A DNA stretch of 64,000 nucleotides from the NCBI RefSeq assembly GCF_900115045.1, contig NZ_FOVC01000001.1, positions 434,001 through 498,000 on the forward strand, in the 5' to 3' direction. How positions within the stretch are numbered: position 1 is the first letter of the stretch; each line of letters begins with the position of its first letter. Shown piece by piece: positions 35,645 to 44,797 of the stretch. Position numbers and translations under genes: made by a program. Source of the stretch: Izhakiella capsodis. Lineage in GTDB: Bacteria > Pseudomonadota > Gammaproteobacteria > Enterobacterales > Enterobacteriaceae. The notes under the pieces are model-generated. The model searched no databases and was not told where the DNA came from. It was given only the letters and a program-made list of their open reading frames with translations.

Positions 35645-36505
35645 TCAAAGCGCAATAATTTCATAAGCTCCATCTAAAAGTGGTTTACATAGAATTTTAT
35701 AGCCATCGTGATCAAAACCGGAAAGCGGACGCGTCAGAGCATCAGCCTGACAAATATCGCTGACCGATCCAAGATAGTACCAGTTACATATCACGTGGAT
35801 TTGACGACCGTACGGACCAACCTCCACTAGCCCCACAGCCCCATGCCATGGCCAGCATTGTACCTTCAACGCTTCAAGTGCCTGGCACAGCCTCAGAAAA
35901 TGACTTTCTGTCGTTTCCTTACCACAGCAGGCGCCGCTACAGCGTCCAAGTGCGTAGCGAAAGCAGGCTCTGCCTCGCATGCCTCGCTCCAGACCCAGTA
36001 ATGAGTTACAAAGTCGGTGAGTATCGGCCAATTTGTGCAACATCTTTAAGGCGGTAGTACGACTGGAAAAGAGACCATAAAGATTCGACGTGGTCGCAAA
36101 ATTAACGTTTTTAGCATAGACCACTGTTGGTATGCTGTTCATCAGCTGCAGTGAACAGAGTTGACGATTGTGACGAAGACGTTTATTAAACAACGGTTGT
36201 TGTAGCTTTATCATCTGCGCTTCCAGTAGCAAAGCACCCAGTTCACCGGCGGTGGTGATAAAGCTAATTCGTCTTGCCTGGCGCAACATCGAGGCTTCAT
36301 TTGGCGCCCGCAAATGAGAAAGCACCCGATGACGAATATTGATGCTTTTGCCAATATATAACGGCATTGAGTCGCTTTCGCCATGGAAAGTATAGACACC
36401 CGGGCGGGTTGGCAGGGCCGCCAAAGAGGGCCGAAGATGTTCAGGATATTGATAAATTGCTCGCTTGTCGTATTCTGAGCGATTGGCGGTAAAGGACCTG
36501 GTCAC
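35645..36505 (-). CDS. cho: Excinuclease Cho (UvrC-like 3' incision endonuclease)
   Basis: The 286-residue protein is a UvrC homologue containing only the N-terminal GIY-YIG nuclease and following segment: PTRPGVYTFHG and PLYIGKSINIRHRVLSHL carry the catalytic residues. It makes the 3' incision in nucleotide excision repair at lesions UvrC handles poorly. A Cys-rich segment (RYALGRCSGACCGKE) is conserved. The start is a GTG at 36505 behind GGAG. A good LexA box lies just upstream, so it is SOS-induced. Confidence 0.94.
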   Translation of the reverse strand: MTRSFTANRSEYDKRAIYQYPEHLRPSLAALPTRPGVYTFHGESDSMPLYIGKSINIRHRVLSHLRAPNEASMLRQARRISFITTAGELGALLLEAQMIKLQQPLFNKRLRHNRQLCSLQLMNSIPTVVYAKNVNFATTSNLYGLFSSRTTALKMLHKLADTHRLCNSLLGLERGMRGRACFRYALGRCSGACCGKETTESHFLRLCQALEALKVQCWPWHGAVGLVEVGPYGRQIHVICNWYYLGSVSDICQADALTRPLSGFDHDGYKILCKPLLDGAYEIIAL

Positions 36506-36518
36506 AAAATCTCCGTAG

Positions 36519-36538
36519 CACTGTTTTTACATACAGTA
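36519..36538 (-). promoter_or_regulatory. LexA (SOS) box of cho
   Basis: Read on the minus strand, TACTGTATGTAAAAACAGTG has the perfect CTGT-N8-ACAG core with an AT-rich spacer. It ends about 14 bp before the cho start codon, so LexA would block the promoter. cho is an established SOS gene in E. coli. Confidence 0.88.
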
Positions 36539-36576
36539 TAGCAGGCAGTGCTGACGGAAAGTATTGCGCGATGACA

Positions 36577-37461
36577 CTACCGCGTTGCGCGCCAACAAAT
36601 CAGTGAACCCAAGGTGACCATTGCTACGCCTTGCCAGAAAGCGGCTGCCGGTGTTATACCCAGCCAAAGAGCGGCAAGTAGCGAGGAGAGGACAGGCGTG
36701 AAGTAAGAGGCTGCTGCCAGTAGGCTAAGGTTACCTCGCTGTATACCCCGGTCCCATGAGAAATAGGCGACGGCGAAAAAACAAGCCATGATAAGCAGTT
36801 CAAACCAGGCGGCTGGCTGCCCACTTAGCTTCAGTGGATGCGGCGAGAATATCGTGCCTGCCCACAGCGTCAGGCTCGTGACGAGAAAAAACAGGGTAAC
36901 ACCATTATAACCCGCTGCGAAGCGGCGGGTAAGATTGTTGTAAAGCGCCCAAGAAAACGCGGCATAGCCTGCCAGCGCATAGGCAAGGGGCTGCTGTTGA
37001 ATATTGATTTTTAGCGCCGTCAGGCTAACGGCATCATCGCCGCCCAGTACGCGGATAATCCCCACTAATGACAGTATGAGTCCAGGCCAGAGCCAAAAGC
37101 GGCAGCGCTGGTTGTTCAGTAGGATCGCCAGCACGATGGTCAGGCTGGGCCAGAGATAATTAACTATCCCAAGTTCCAGCACCTGCTGTCTGTTTGCTGC
37201 CAGTCCCAGTGAAGTGGTAAGGGCAATCTCATAGCTAACAAAGAGCAAACTGGCGCTGAGCAGCCAGCCTTTCGGAGCGGTGTGCAAGCGTGGAAAACCG
37301 CGTGTGAAGCAGAGTAGTAGAGCGGTAGCGCTGTAAAGCATGGCCGCGCCACCCAGCGTGCCGAAGTTTTCGGTAATACTGCGAATCAGCCCTACTGAGG
37401 TGCTCCAGAGAACGATGGCCAACAGGCCGCTGAGAGTAGCGCGTTGTGAATTATTTATCAT
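36577..37461 (-). CDS. yddG: Aromatic amino acid exporter YddG (DMT family)
   Basis: From the ATG at 37461 the product is 294 residues, like E. coli YddG (293). Ten membrane helices form two EamA repeats. Characteristic segments are AIVLWSTSVGLIRSITE, LLFVSYEIALTTSLGLAA, VNYLWPSLTIVLAILLN and YFTPVLSSLLAALWLG. YddG exports phenylalanine, tyrosine and tryptophan. It abuts nadE on the same strand, with its start 60 bp inside the gap after nadE, so the two may be cotranscribed. This neighbourhood differs from E. coli. Confidence 0.9.
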   Translation of the reverse strand: MINNSQRATLSGLLAIVLWSTSVGLIRSITENFGTLGGAAMLYSATALLLCFTRGFPRLHTAPKGWLLSASLLFVSYEIALTTSLGLAANRQQVLELGIVNYLWPSLTIVLAILLNNQRCRFWLWPGLILSLVGIIRVLGGDDAVSLTALKINIQQQPLAYALAGYAAFSWALYNNLTRRFAAGYNGVTLFFLVTSLTLWAGTIFSPHPLKLSGQPAAWFELLIMACFFAVAYFSWDRGIQRGNLSLLAAASYFTPVLSSLLAALWLGITPAAAFWQGVAMVTLGSLICWRATR

Positions 37462-37520
37462 GCTGTCCCAGTTGAAGTAGATGAAACACGTAGTTTCATA
37501 AAGGCGATGAAACTCAGTCA

Positions 37521-38345
37521 CTATTTCCAGAAGTTATCAAATACCGTAATTGGCCCGCGTCGTTTATGCTCGGTTTTTAAATACCAGCTTTCGATGGTTT
37601 TAGCTGCCTCCGGAGTAATCGTGTGACCTTCGAGATAAGCGTCAATAATCGCGTAAGAGACGCCGAGAGCCACTTCATCTTGTAAACCGGGTCGATCATC
37701 CTCCAGATCGGCGGTTGGATGTTTAAGATAAAGGTGCTCTGGACAGCTAAGCGCTTTGAGCAGCTGTTTTCCCTGACCTTTATTCAGACGAAAAATAGGG
37801 TTGATATCCGTGCCGCCATCGCCGTATTTGGTAAAAAAACCGGTAACCGCTTCCGCTGCGTGATCGGTACCGACTACCACACCAGCATTCATTCCGGCGA
37901 TGCTGTACTGCACTTTCATACGTTCACGCGCTTTTTCGTTGCCGCGAATGTAATCAGAGATCGTTACTCCCGCAGCCTGGAGTGCGCGCTCACTTGCCTG
38001 TACTGCCTCTTTAATATTGACCGTCAGCACGTGGTCCGGCTGAATAAAATCAATGGCGTCCTGACAATCCTGCTCATCAGCCTGTACGCCATAGGGCAGA
38101 CGCACGGCAATAAATCGGTAGTCGTTATTCCCGGTATCCAGACGAAGTTCAGATATTGCAGTCTGGCACAGTTTTCCAGTCAGGGTCGAGTCCTGGCCGC
38201 CACTGATGCCCAGTACAAGGCTTTTAATGAAGGTGTTTTTTGTCATATATGCCTTCAGGAAGTCAACGCTGATGCGAATTTCCTGCTGAACGTCTATGGT
38301 GGGTTTTACACCCAGAGCGGCAATAATTTCCTGCTGCAGAGCCAT
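37521..38345 (-). CDS. nadE: NH3-dependent NAD+ synthetase
   Basis: The 274-residue protein matches E. coli NadE (275). It amidates nicotinate adenine dinucleotide with ammonia and ATP. The PP-loop is LGISGGQDSTLTGKL, and GTDHAAEAVTGFFTKYGDGG is the NaAD-binding region. There is no glutaminase domain. It precedes yddG and lies divergent from osmE, the conserved nadE/osmE neighbourhood. Confidence 0.97.
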   Translation of the reverse strand: MALQQEIIAALGVKPTIDVQQEIRISVDFLKAYMTKNTFIKSLVLGISGGQDSTLTGKLCQTAISELRLDTGNNDYRFIAVRLPYGVQADEQDCQDAIDFIQPDHVLTVNIKEAVQASERALQAAGVTISDYIRGNEKARERMKVQYSIAGMNAGVVVGTDHAAEAVTGFFTKYGDGGTDINPIFRLNKGQGKQLLKALSCPEHLYLKHPTADLEDDRPGLQDEVALGVSYAIIDAYLEGHTITPEAAKTIESWYLKTEHKRRGPITVFDNFWK

Positions 38346-38876
38346 TTATTACTCCTCGGTTAGGTTACGGCATGCGCCGCCAGGCGCGGTCATTATCGAT
38401 TAAATCTAATGCCCATCGCGCTGAACAACAAGACGCAATTCCGTGCGTCGCACTCTGGCTACGGTTGAATTAAACCGATTTGCCGACGGCTAATGACGTT
38501 GGGAATACTGTCCGGGCGTGCGCTTATTGATGAAGCGCGAATCAGACCGACACACTATCAGAAAACGCGAAGAATTTGTTAACGCACGGGCATTATACCT
38601 ATCGTAAGCAATAGTACCTGTCTGCACCAGGGCGCTCCAGGCCGTCTTGCTTCGGTTCAGTGCAGACATCGTGCGGCGGCGAGATGTGGGCCTGGCTCGG
38701 TGCTCAACAAAGTAGATTTTCAATAGGTTATTATCAGCAGGCTGTGCAGAGTAATCAGGGCTTGTTGCTTCGGCAATGGCTATCAAAAGCAAAGTTTTAA
38801 TCAGGTTAACAACTTGATAATTGTGCCAGTCTATTCCAGGCTTATGAATGACATGGACAATAATGAGGGTGTAATA
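38346..38876. other. Divergent region between nadE and osmE
   Basis: About 530 bp with no recognisable gene. It must contain the nadE and osmE promoters. osmE is osmotically induced in E. coli, but I see no distinctive site here. Confidence 0.45.
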
Positions 38877-39212
38877 GTGAATAAGTTAACAGGACTGATG
38901 GGTGGTGTTCTAGCTCTGGTGGTTTTGTCTGGCTGTACGGCATACGACCGTGCAGAAAGTTATGTGACTAAGCCGGTGGTCAAGGATGTTAAGAAAGGAA
39001 TGACCAAACAGCAGGTGCGCGACATTGCCGGGCCTCCTGCAACAGAAATCAGCATGCTGCATGCTCGTGGAACCTGTCAGACCTATATTATTGGTCATCG
39101 TGATGGTAAACAGCAGACTTATTTTGTCAGCTACAGTGATACGGGTCGCGTAATGAACTACGGCTTCCAGAGCTGTAAAGAGTACGATACTGATCCACAA
39201 ATCGCTCAGTAA
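38877..39212 (+). CDS. osmE: Osmotically inducible lipoprotein OsmE
   Basis: Starting at a GTG at 38877 with GAGGGTG ahead gives 111 residues (E. coli: 112); the longer frame from 38814 adds a non-signal leader. The signal peptide ends in the lipobox VLSGC. The mature SmpA/OmlA-like domain contains PVVKDVKKGMTKQQV and HARGTCQTYIIG. OsmE is a DNA-binding-transcription-influencing lipoprotein of unclear mechanism in E. coli. A strong terminator follows. Confidence 0.93.
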   Translation: MNKLTGLMGGVLALVVLSGCTAYDRAESYVTKPVVKDVKKGMTKQQVRDIAGPPATEISMLHARGTCQTYIIGHRDGKQQTYFVSYSDTGRVMNYGFQSCKEYDTDPQIAQ

Positions 39213-39230
39213 TATTAAATCCGCTCCTGA

Positions 39231-39264
39231 AACAACGGCCACCAAAGGTGGCCGTTGTTTTTCT
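39231..39264 (+). terminator. Terminator of osmE
   Basis: AACAACGGCCACC pairs perfectly with GGTGGCCGTTGTT around an AAA loop and is followed by TTTCT. It begins 18 bp after the osmE stop. Confidence 0.93.
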
Positions 39265-39334
39265 GTGCACACAATAAAAAGCCCCCTTGAACCACTTAGC
39301 GAGACTCTGAACGACCGTTTTTTCAACTCCGTGA

Positions 39335-40732
39335 TTAACGATTAACTAACTCAAAATTTTGTTCAGCATCGGCGTGCAACAGTTTTTTATCTGTCTGTCG
39401 TAGCCATTGGCTAGTAAGCGTACCAGCAGTGATTGAACCGTTTACGTTTAGTGCGGTGCGTCCCATATCGATCAGGGGTTCTATGGAGATCAGTAGCGCG
39501 ACCAGCGTGACCGGTAAACCCATCGCAGGCAGTACGATTAACGCGGCAAAGGTTGCGCCGCCACCTACGCCCGCTACCCCCGCTGAACTTAAGGTGACAA
39601 TCCCAACCAGGGTGGCGATCCACACCGGGTCGAGTGGATTAATGCCAACCGTCGGTGCTACCATGACTGCCAGCATTGTTGGATAGAGACCGGCACAGCC
39701 GTTCTGACCGATAGTCGCGCCAAACGAGGCGGAGAAGGTTGCAATCGACTCCGGAATGCCCAGTCGTCGGGTCTGTGCTTCAACGCTGAGTGGAATGCTG
39801 GCGGCGCTGGAGCGACTGGTGAAGGCAAAGCTCAGAACCGGGGCGACTTTGCGAAAAAATCGCAGCGGATTAACCCCATTTGCTGACAGAAGTAGTGCGT
39901 GAACGCCAAACATGATGGCCATCGCCAGATAAGAGGCCACAACAAAACCACCCAGCTTGAGAATGTCGTTCACGCTTGAGCTGGCGACCACTTTGGTCAT
40001 CAAAGCCATTACGCCGTAAGGGGTGAGCTTCATCACCAGGCGGACCAGCTTCATCACCCAACTTTGCAGCGTATCAATCGCTGTCAGCACACGCTGGCCC
40101 TTCTCGTTATTATCACGCAGCAGATGCAGGGCGGCCACGCCGAGGAATGCGGCGAAAATCACCACGCTGATAATCGACGTCGGATTAGCACCGGTCAGGT
40201 CGGCGAACGGATTTTTGGGCACAAATGACAGCAGCAGCTGCGGTACTGTCAGGTCGGCCACTTTACCGGCATAGTTACTCTGGATCGTGGCCAGACGCGC
40301 CGTTTCCTGCGCACCCTGAACCAGACCGTCGGCAGTCAGGCCGAACAGCGTGGTGACCAGAACGCCGACCAGCGAGGCGATCATAGTGGTAAATAGCAGC
40401 ACACCGATGGTGAGTATGCTGATCCTGCCGAGCGAAGAGGCGCTGTGAAGCCGCGCGACGGCGCTCAGAATTGACACAAACACCAGTGGCATCACAATCA
40501 TTTGCAATAGCTGAACGTAGCCATTACCAACGATATTAAACCAGCTTACAGAGGCTATCAGTACCGGATTGTTGGCACCATAAATAAGCTGCAAAGCAAA
40601 GCCGAAGACGACACCGACTACCAGACCAGCCATCACTTTACGCGACAGGCTCCAGCTGGAACGTGTAGTTTTTGCCAGCGCGATCAGTAAGGTAAAAAAT
40701 ACTGCAACATTAGCAATTAATGGATAATTCAT
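39335..40732 (-). CDS. tcyP: L-cystine:cation symporter TcyP (YdjN)
   Basis: From the ATG at 40732, behind AAGGAGAA, the protein is 465 residues (E. coli TcyP 463). It belongs to the dicarboxylate/amino acid:cation symporter family. Motifs include GNGYVQLLQMIVMPLVFVSI, the serine-rich hairpin TSRSSAASIPLSVEAQ, and NGCAGLYPTMLAVMVAP. TcyP imports L-cystine with high capacity. It converges with osmE and neighbours ydjM, as in E. coli. Confidence 0.96.
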   Translation of the reverse strand: MNYPLIANVAVFFTLLIALAKTTRSSWSLSRKVMAGLVVGVVFGFALQLIYGANNPVLIASVSWFNIVGNGYVQLLQMIVMPLVFVSILSAVARLHSASSLGRISILTIGVLLFTTMIASLVGVLVTTLFGLTADGLVQGAQETARLATIQSNYAGKVADLTVPQLLLSFVPKNPFADLTGANPTSIISVVIFAAFLGVAALHLLRDNNEKGQRVLTAIDTLQSWVMKLVRLVMKLTPYGVMALMTKVVASSSVNDILKLGGFVVASYLAMAIMFGVHALLLSANGVNPLRFFRKVAPVLSFAFTSRSSAASIPLSVEAQTRRLGIPESIATFSASFGATIGQNGCAGLYPTMLAVMVAPTVGINPLDPVWIATLVGIVTLSSAGVAGVGGGATFAALIVLPAMGLPVTLVALLISIEPLIDMGRTALNVNGSITAGTLTSQWLRQTDKKLLHADAEQNFELVNR

Positions 40733-40890
40733 CCCCGTTCTCCTTCTCATTCGCCTTGTTAATCCAGGCGAAGGCGTTCACGATATATTTCGCGTTAAGT
40801 TGTAACCGAAATGCATGATAGCATGGGCGCACAGGCCTCTTCTTATAACCAAATAGAATGTCTTATTACTGATGAGCGGATTTTCTTTAC

Positions 40891-41481
40891 TTAATAGCCA
40901 TTTGAAAAGGATACCAGCCGCTGAAAGCCACTTCGCGCGATGTTAACCATATGTGCGCACCAGCCATCCGTACCCAGTGGCGACGCGTCTGTGGGAAAAC
41001 ACATGGCAAGTATTATCAGCGCAACGCTTAATACGCGCTCTAACTGATTGCCTTTACCGCTGTTTAGCAGTGGCAGGCGAAAACGCCAGCGGCAGGGCCA
41101 CAATAAAGGAACGCCAGCCGGAGTGAGCATATCTGCCGCAATATGGCTGAGATAACCTAATACCATTCCCTGGAGAGCATCAGCCGGGATCCAGCCATTT
41201 TTGGGTAAATGCAGCTGCAACAGCACCACACCAGCGCAGATCGCCAGCAGGCTGTGGGTAAAACCGCGATGACCGAACAGGCGCGCGACAGGACGTGATA
41301 TCCAGCTCAATCGCTGTCCGAGAAATGATTTGGGATGATCAATATCGGGGAGCAGGCAGGTTAACAGCGACGCGGGAATTAGGTGCCACCAGTCGGCGTG
41401 CGCCAGCTCTGGGGTCAGTGCCGCGCGCTTAGCAAATATCGCGCTGGCAATGGCAACAATCAGGTGACCTTCCGCTGTCAT
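40891..41481 (-). CDS. ydjM: YdjM family inner-membrane metal-dependent hydrolase (SOS gene)
   Basis: The ATG at 41481 gives 196 residues beginning MTAEGHLIVAIASAIFAK, as in E. coli YdjM. His and Asp residues typical of the DUF457 membrane-bound hydrolases are present: TCLLPDIDHPKSFLGQRL, FGHRGFTHSLLA and LSHIAADMLTPAGVPLLWP. The substrate is unknown. In E. coli ydjM is a LexA-controlled SOS gene. Upstream here only half-sites resembling LexA boxes remain. Confidence 0.92.
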   Translation of the reverse strand: MTAEGHLIVAIASAIFAKRAALTPELAHADWWHLIPASLLTCLLPDIDHPKSFLGQRLSWISRPVARLFGHRGFTHSLLAICAGVVLLQLHLPKNGWIPADALQGMVLGYLSHIAADMLTPAGVPLLWPCRWRFRLPLLNSGKGNQLERVLSVALIILAMCFPTDASPLGTDGWCAHMVNIARSGFQRLVSFSNGY

Positions 41482-41497
41482 AGGATGTTCCATTAAT

Positions 41498-41535
41498 GCA
41501 TGGTAATTTATACAGTGTAGGATATTTATACAGTA
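41498..41535 (-). promoter_or_regulatory. LexA-like half-sites upstream of ydjM
   Basis: On the minus strand two overlapping 20-mers, TACTGTATAAATATCCTACA and CACTGTATAAATTACCATGC, each have an intact CTGT half with AT-rich spacer but no ACAG half. From memory, one of the two E. coli ydjM boxes is similarly asymmetric (CACTGTATAAAAATCC...). Function here is uncertain. Confidence 0.4.
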
Positions 41536-41667
41536 TAAGGCAACAGTGACCCTGTAACTAATAATAAGTTATGATGGCGTCGTGAGTGGGTGCAGTCAGT
41601 AAACGGCGTTTGTCGCGATAGTGGAACTGCGGGTGCCGACTATCGCGGACAGCGACATTGTTAATGA

Positions 41668-42336
41668 TTAACCGGTCAAATGATGAAGTTGCAACTCATC
41701 GAGCGAGTTTAACTTGACGTCCGCCAGCGCCCAGCGCGGATCCTGACGGAGTTCTACGGCGGGTACCACGACGGAGCGCATACGCGCGGCCCTGGTAGCA
41801 ATCATGCCGTTAAACGAGTCTTCCAGCGTGACGCAGTTGAGTGGATCAACGCCCAGCTGCAGGGCGGCGTCGAGATACACCTGCGGATGCGGTTTGCTGT
41901 AAGGGAGTAACTCTGCGGAGACCAGCACTTCAAACCACGGGCGTATGGCAAACATTTCCGTCACCTTTTCGAGCATATACAGGGGTGAGGCGGAAGCGAG
42001 GCCGATTTTAAGCCCCCCGTCTTTGCATAAGCGCAGCGCCTGCCTGACACCCGGCAGCAATGGGCGGGCCTGTTCTATCTTTCTGATGGTTTGGCTGATG
42101 ATCCGTGCGGTCACTTCCTGGCGATCTGGTTCTTTCCAGGGCAACACGTCGTACCACAATCTAACCGTTTGATCGATGCGTAAACCTAAGGTTTCAGGTA
42201 CCTCGTTGGCGCGTGAAAGGTCAACGCCGATGCTAGAGAAAACCTCTATTTCAGACTGTTTCCACAGAGGTTCTGAATCAATCAGCAAGCCATCCATATC
42301 AAAGATTGCCGCTTTCACCGGTCTGGTATAAGACAT
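41668..42336 (-). CDS. hxpB: Hexitol/2-deoxyglucose-6-phosphate phosphatase (HAD family)
   Basis: The ATG at 42336 gives 222 residues, the length of E. coli HxpB (YniC). HAD motif I is AAIFDMDGLLIDSEPLW, motif II GLASASPL, motif III KPHPQVYL and motif IV VTLEDSFNGMIA. The enzyme removes phosphate from sugar phosphates such as 2-deoxyglucose 6-phosphate and hexitol phosphates. It is divergent from yniB, as in E. coli. The longer upstream frame to 42414 is not supported by a ribosome binding site. Confidence 0.94.
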   Translation of the reverse strand: MSYTRPVKAAIFDMDGLLIDSEPLWKQSEIEVFSSIGVDLSRANEVPETLGLRIDQTVRLWYDVLPWKEPDRQEVTARIISQTIRKIEQARPLLPGVRQALRLCKDGGLKIGLASASPLYMLEKVTEMFAIRPWFEVLVSAELLPYSKPHPQVYLDAALQLGVDPLNCVTLEDSFNGMIATRAARMRSVVVPAVELRQDPRWALADVKLNSLDELQLHHLTG

Positions 42337-42509
42337 ACTGCGTTGTCCTGATAATTTTTTTGACACAGTATCAAGTGATCCCTGGCATAACAAACTTTGG
42401 TTCTCAGCTGCCACCAGGTTGTGAGGGTTCGAAGGCAGGAAATTTACAGGCGATTCTCTATAAATGCAGGTAGAATTATTGCCAAAATTGTTTCCGGGCG
42501 GGGGAGAGC

Positions 42510-43049
42510 ATGACCTATCATCAGGCTGGCAGAATTGCCATCGCCAAGCGCATTTTAGGCTGGGTAATTTTTATCCCGGCATTTATTTCGACACTCATTT
42601 CTTTGCTCAAATTTCTCGATCTGCACCATGATAAGGATGATGGAATCAATGCAGTTATGCGAGATTTTATTCATGTGATGATTGATGTGGCGCGTTATAA
42701 CACGCCATTTCTCAATGGCTTCTGGAACGGCTCACCAACATTAAGTTTTAACGGTGGGGGCAGTATTGGTTTCTGGATAATTTTTATTTTGATTTTTGTC
42801 GGGCTGGCATTTCAGGCATCGGGTGCGCGCATGTGGCGTCAGTATCGTTATGTCCGCGAGGGGATTGAGGATCGCTTGATTCTTGAGAAAGCTCGCGGTG
42901 AAGAAGGGCAAAGTCGACAGGCGCTGGAAAATAGAGTCGTGATGCCGCATCACACTATCTTCCTGCAGATTTTTCCGCTCTATATTCTGCCTGTTATCAT
43001 CGTGATAGTGAGTTATTTTATCTTCAAACTCGTTGGTTTTATTCATTGA
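42510..43049 (+). CDS. yniB: YniB family inner membrane protein
   Basis: The 179-residue protein matches YniB (178) from the start, MTYHQAGRIAIAKRILGWV, to the C-terminal helix. Three membrane helices are predicted (14-34, about 88-106, 155-177), with a charged cytoplasmic stretch LILEKARGEEGQSRQALENR. Function unknown. It is divergent from hxpB. Confidence 0.92.
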   Translation: MTYHQAGRIAIAKRILGWVIFIPAFISTLISLLKFLDLHHDKDDGINAVMRDFIHVMIDVARYNTPFLNGFWNGSPTLSFNGGGSIGFWIIFILIFVGLAFQASGARMWRQYRYVREGIEDRLILEKARGEEGQSRQALENRVVMPHHTIFLQIFPLYILPVIIVIVSYFIFKLVGFIH

Positions 43050-43339
43050 TTTTCAGGCTGGTTATACCTACTGTTTTTCTCCTGAAATTCGTGGCTTAAA
43101 GTGCCTGTTTCAGGGGGGCAAATGACGTTAAAGGCGAAATTTTTGTATTTCTGAAGTGCATGGCTAATGGGAGATCTCAGATAGGAAATTTCTGATTTTT
43201 TCGCGCATATCTGTCAGAATGTCCAGTAAATAGAAGGAGTTAATATTTTGTTACAATGCTTACCTTAATTTGCATTGAACACCTTGTAAAAGTCTGCAGA
43301 CTCAGTCTTTTAAAATAAAATGTAACGGGTCTTGATTTA

Positions 43340-44095
43340 ATGAAAACGCTTCATAAGTTATCTGCAGTTCTTCTATTCTCAACGGGTGTTTTTTCGCAAC
43401 AGGCTCTCGCCGACAATGGTGTTTTCACCGTTATGGATGACCCATCAACAGCAAAACAACCTTTTGAGGGTAATATTGCAGCCGGCTATCTGGCGCAGAG
43501 CGGTAATAGCAAAAGCTCCTCAGCGACGGCTTCAGTAAATGCTACCTGGTATCAGCCATCGACGGCTTACAGTCTGTGGGGCAACGGAGCAAACACATCG
43601 TCAAACGATGAACGCTCTTCCGAGACCTACTCTGTAGGCGGCCGTTCTCGTTACAACGTTAATGACTTTGATTATCTGTTCGGGCAGTTAAGCTGGTTAA
43701 GCGACCGTTTCAATGGATACGATGGACGTACCGTTGCAGCACTTGGTTATGGTCGACAAATCCTTAATGGCCCGGTTCACTCGCTGCGTGCTGAAATCGG
43801 TCCTGGCGTTCGCTATGACGATTATCGTGGCGGTGGCCATAAAACGCAGGCGCTGGCCTACGGCGCGCTTACCTATCAGTGGCAGCTGACTGATAACACG
43901 AAATTCATCCAGGGTGTATCTGTGCTGGGCAGCGATGACACTACGGTAAACTCCGAAACCGGCTTGCAGGTGGCATTGAATGATAAGTTTGCACTCAAAC
44001 TGGCTTACAACGTTACCTGGAACCAACGTCCGCCAGAATCGGCGCCGGATCATACCGATACCAAAACCACTATCCAGCTTTCATACGCTATGTAA
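43340..44095 (+). CDS. ydiY: YdiY family outer-membrane-type protein (DUF481)
   Basis: The 251-residue protein has a signal peptide cleaved near QQALA and a repeat of amphipathic strands typical of a salt-induced DUF481 beta-barrel (AAGYLAQSGNSKSSSATAS; ALGYGRQILNGPVHSLRAE) ending in a terminal aromatic-rich strand. It matches E. coli YdiY, an acid-induced protein of unknown function. It stands alone with its own terminator. Confidence 0.92.
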   Translation: MKTLHKLSAVLLFSTGVFSQQALADNGVFTVMDDPSTAKQPFEGNIAAGYLAQSGNSKSSSATASVNATWYQPSTAYSLWGNGANTSSNDERSSETYSVGGRSRYNVNDFDYLFGQLSWLSDRFNGYDGRTVAALGYGRQILNGPVHSLRAEIGPGVRYDDYRGGGHKTQALAYGALTYQWQLTDNTKFIQGVSVLGSDDTTVNSETGLQVALNDKFALKLAYNVTWNQRPPESAPDHTDTKTTIQLSYAM

Positions 44096-44114
44096 CGCTG
44101 CGTTGCACTGATGT

Positions 44115-44147
44115 AAAAGCCGCCTTCATAAATGAGGCGGCTTTTTT
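44115..44147 (+). terminator. Terminator of ydiY
   Basis: AAAGCCGCCT pairs with AGGCGGCTTT around a 9-base loop, followed by T6, 20 bp after the stop. Confidence 0.93.
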
Positions 44148-44181
44148 GGATTGTGTGTAAAATTGATTGTCTACGTATTAA

Positions 44182-44433
44182 TTATTTGCGTCCAAGAAGG
44201 TAACCAAAAATAATGCCGACGCCAGCAGCGATGGCCAGTCCGGAAAGTGGGTTATCTGACACCTGACCGCGCACGTTATTGGTAACCTCGCGCGCGGTAT
44301 CGCTGGCCTGAGCCGCGTATCGACGGGTTGCGCCACGTAAACGGTGATCTGGGGCGTCTGTGGCTTCTCCGTAAGCTTCCTCTGCTAAGCCAGCAAATTC
44401 TTCGGCTTTACCTTTCGCTTTGCCTGATAACAT
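44182..44433 (-). CDS. CsbD-like stress protein with ElaB/YqjD-type membrane tail
   Basis: The 83-residue protein starts behind AAGGAA. The first half (GKAKGKAEEFAGLAEEAYGE) resembles the CsbD repeat of stress-induced soluble proteins. The second half ends with NPLSGLAIAAGVGIIFGY and LLGRK, the tail anchor typical of ElaB/YqjD/DUF883 proteins that bind ribosomes at the inner membrane in stationary phase. The combination in one short protein is unusual. A role in general stress is inferred. Confidence 0.75.
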   Translation of the reverse strand: MLSGKAKGKAEEFAGLAEEAYGEATDAPDHRLRGATRRYAAQASDTAREVTNNVRGQVSDNPLSGLAIAAGVGIIFGYLLGRK

Positions 44434-44797
44434 GTTGTGTTCCTTTTTGGTTGATGGATTTTAAAGTGTAGCAGCCGTTTGGAAACACAGTTATTACCAA
44501 CCATGGCAATGTATAAAAGAATAATTCTGACTGATTTTCGACATCTGACCACAGTGAACGGGCAGACAGAGCATGATTATTCAATGCGGATTCTGGCTTT
44601 GTCGCTTTGGCATTTTAGTCATCGCTGTGTAAAATAGCGCCCTCATTTGTCATTCAGCCAACGGATCGCTTATCGCACGTTGAGTAGCTAATTGGCGACC
44701 GTAAGTCAGTTTGCGTCCTGAAAGACTGTGGTGATACTTTAACCAACCAATGCAAGTATTCCTGCGTGCGGAATACCACTGCAATTAAGGATGTAAC
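44434..44797. other. Leader and promoter region of thrS
   Basis: About 360 bp upstream of thrS with no ORF. It contains the long 5' leader whose last 45 bases hold the operator hairpin listed next; the csbD-like gene promoter is also here. Confidence 0.6.
44756..44776 (+). promoter_or_regulatory. thrS translational operator hairpin (tRNA-Thr anticodon mimic)
   Basis: GTATTCC and GGAATAC form a perfect 7-bp stem closing the 7-base loop TGCGTGC, which contains CGU, a threonine anticodon. It ends 21 bases before the thrS ATG. In E. coli ThrRS binds a similar anticodon-arm mimic in its own leader and blocks ribosome entry. The size of stem and loop equals a tRNA anticodon arm. Confidence 0.8.
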
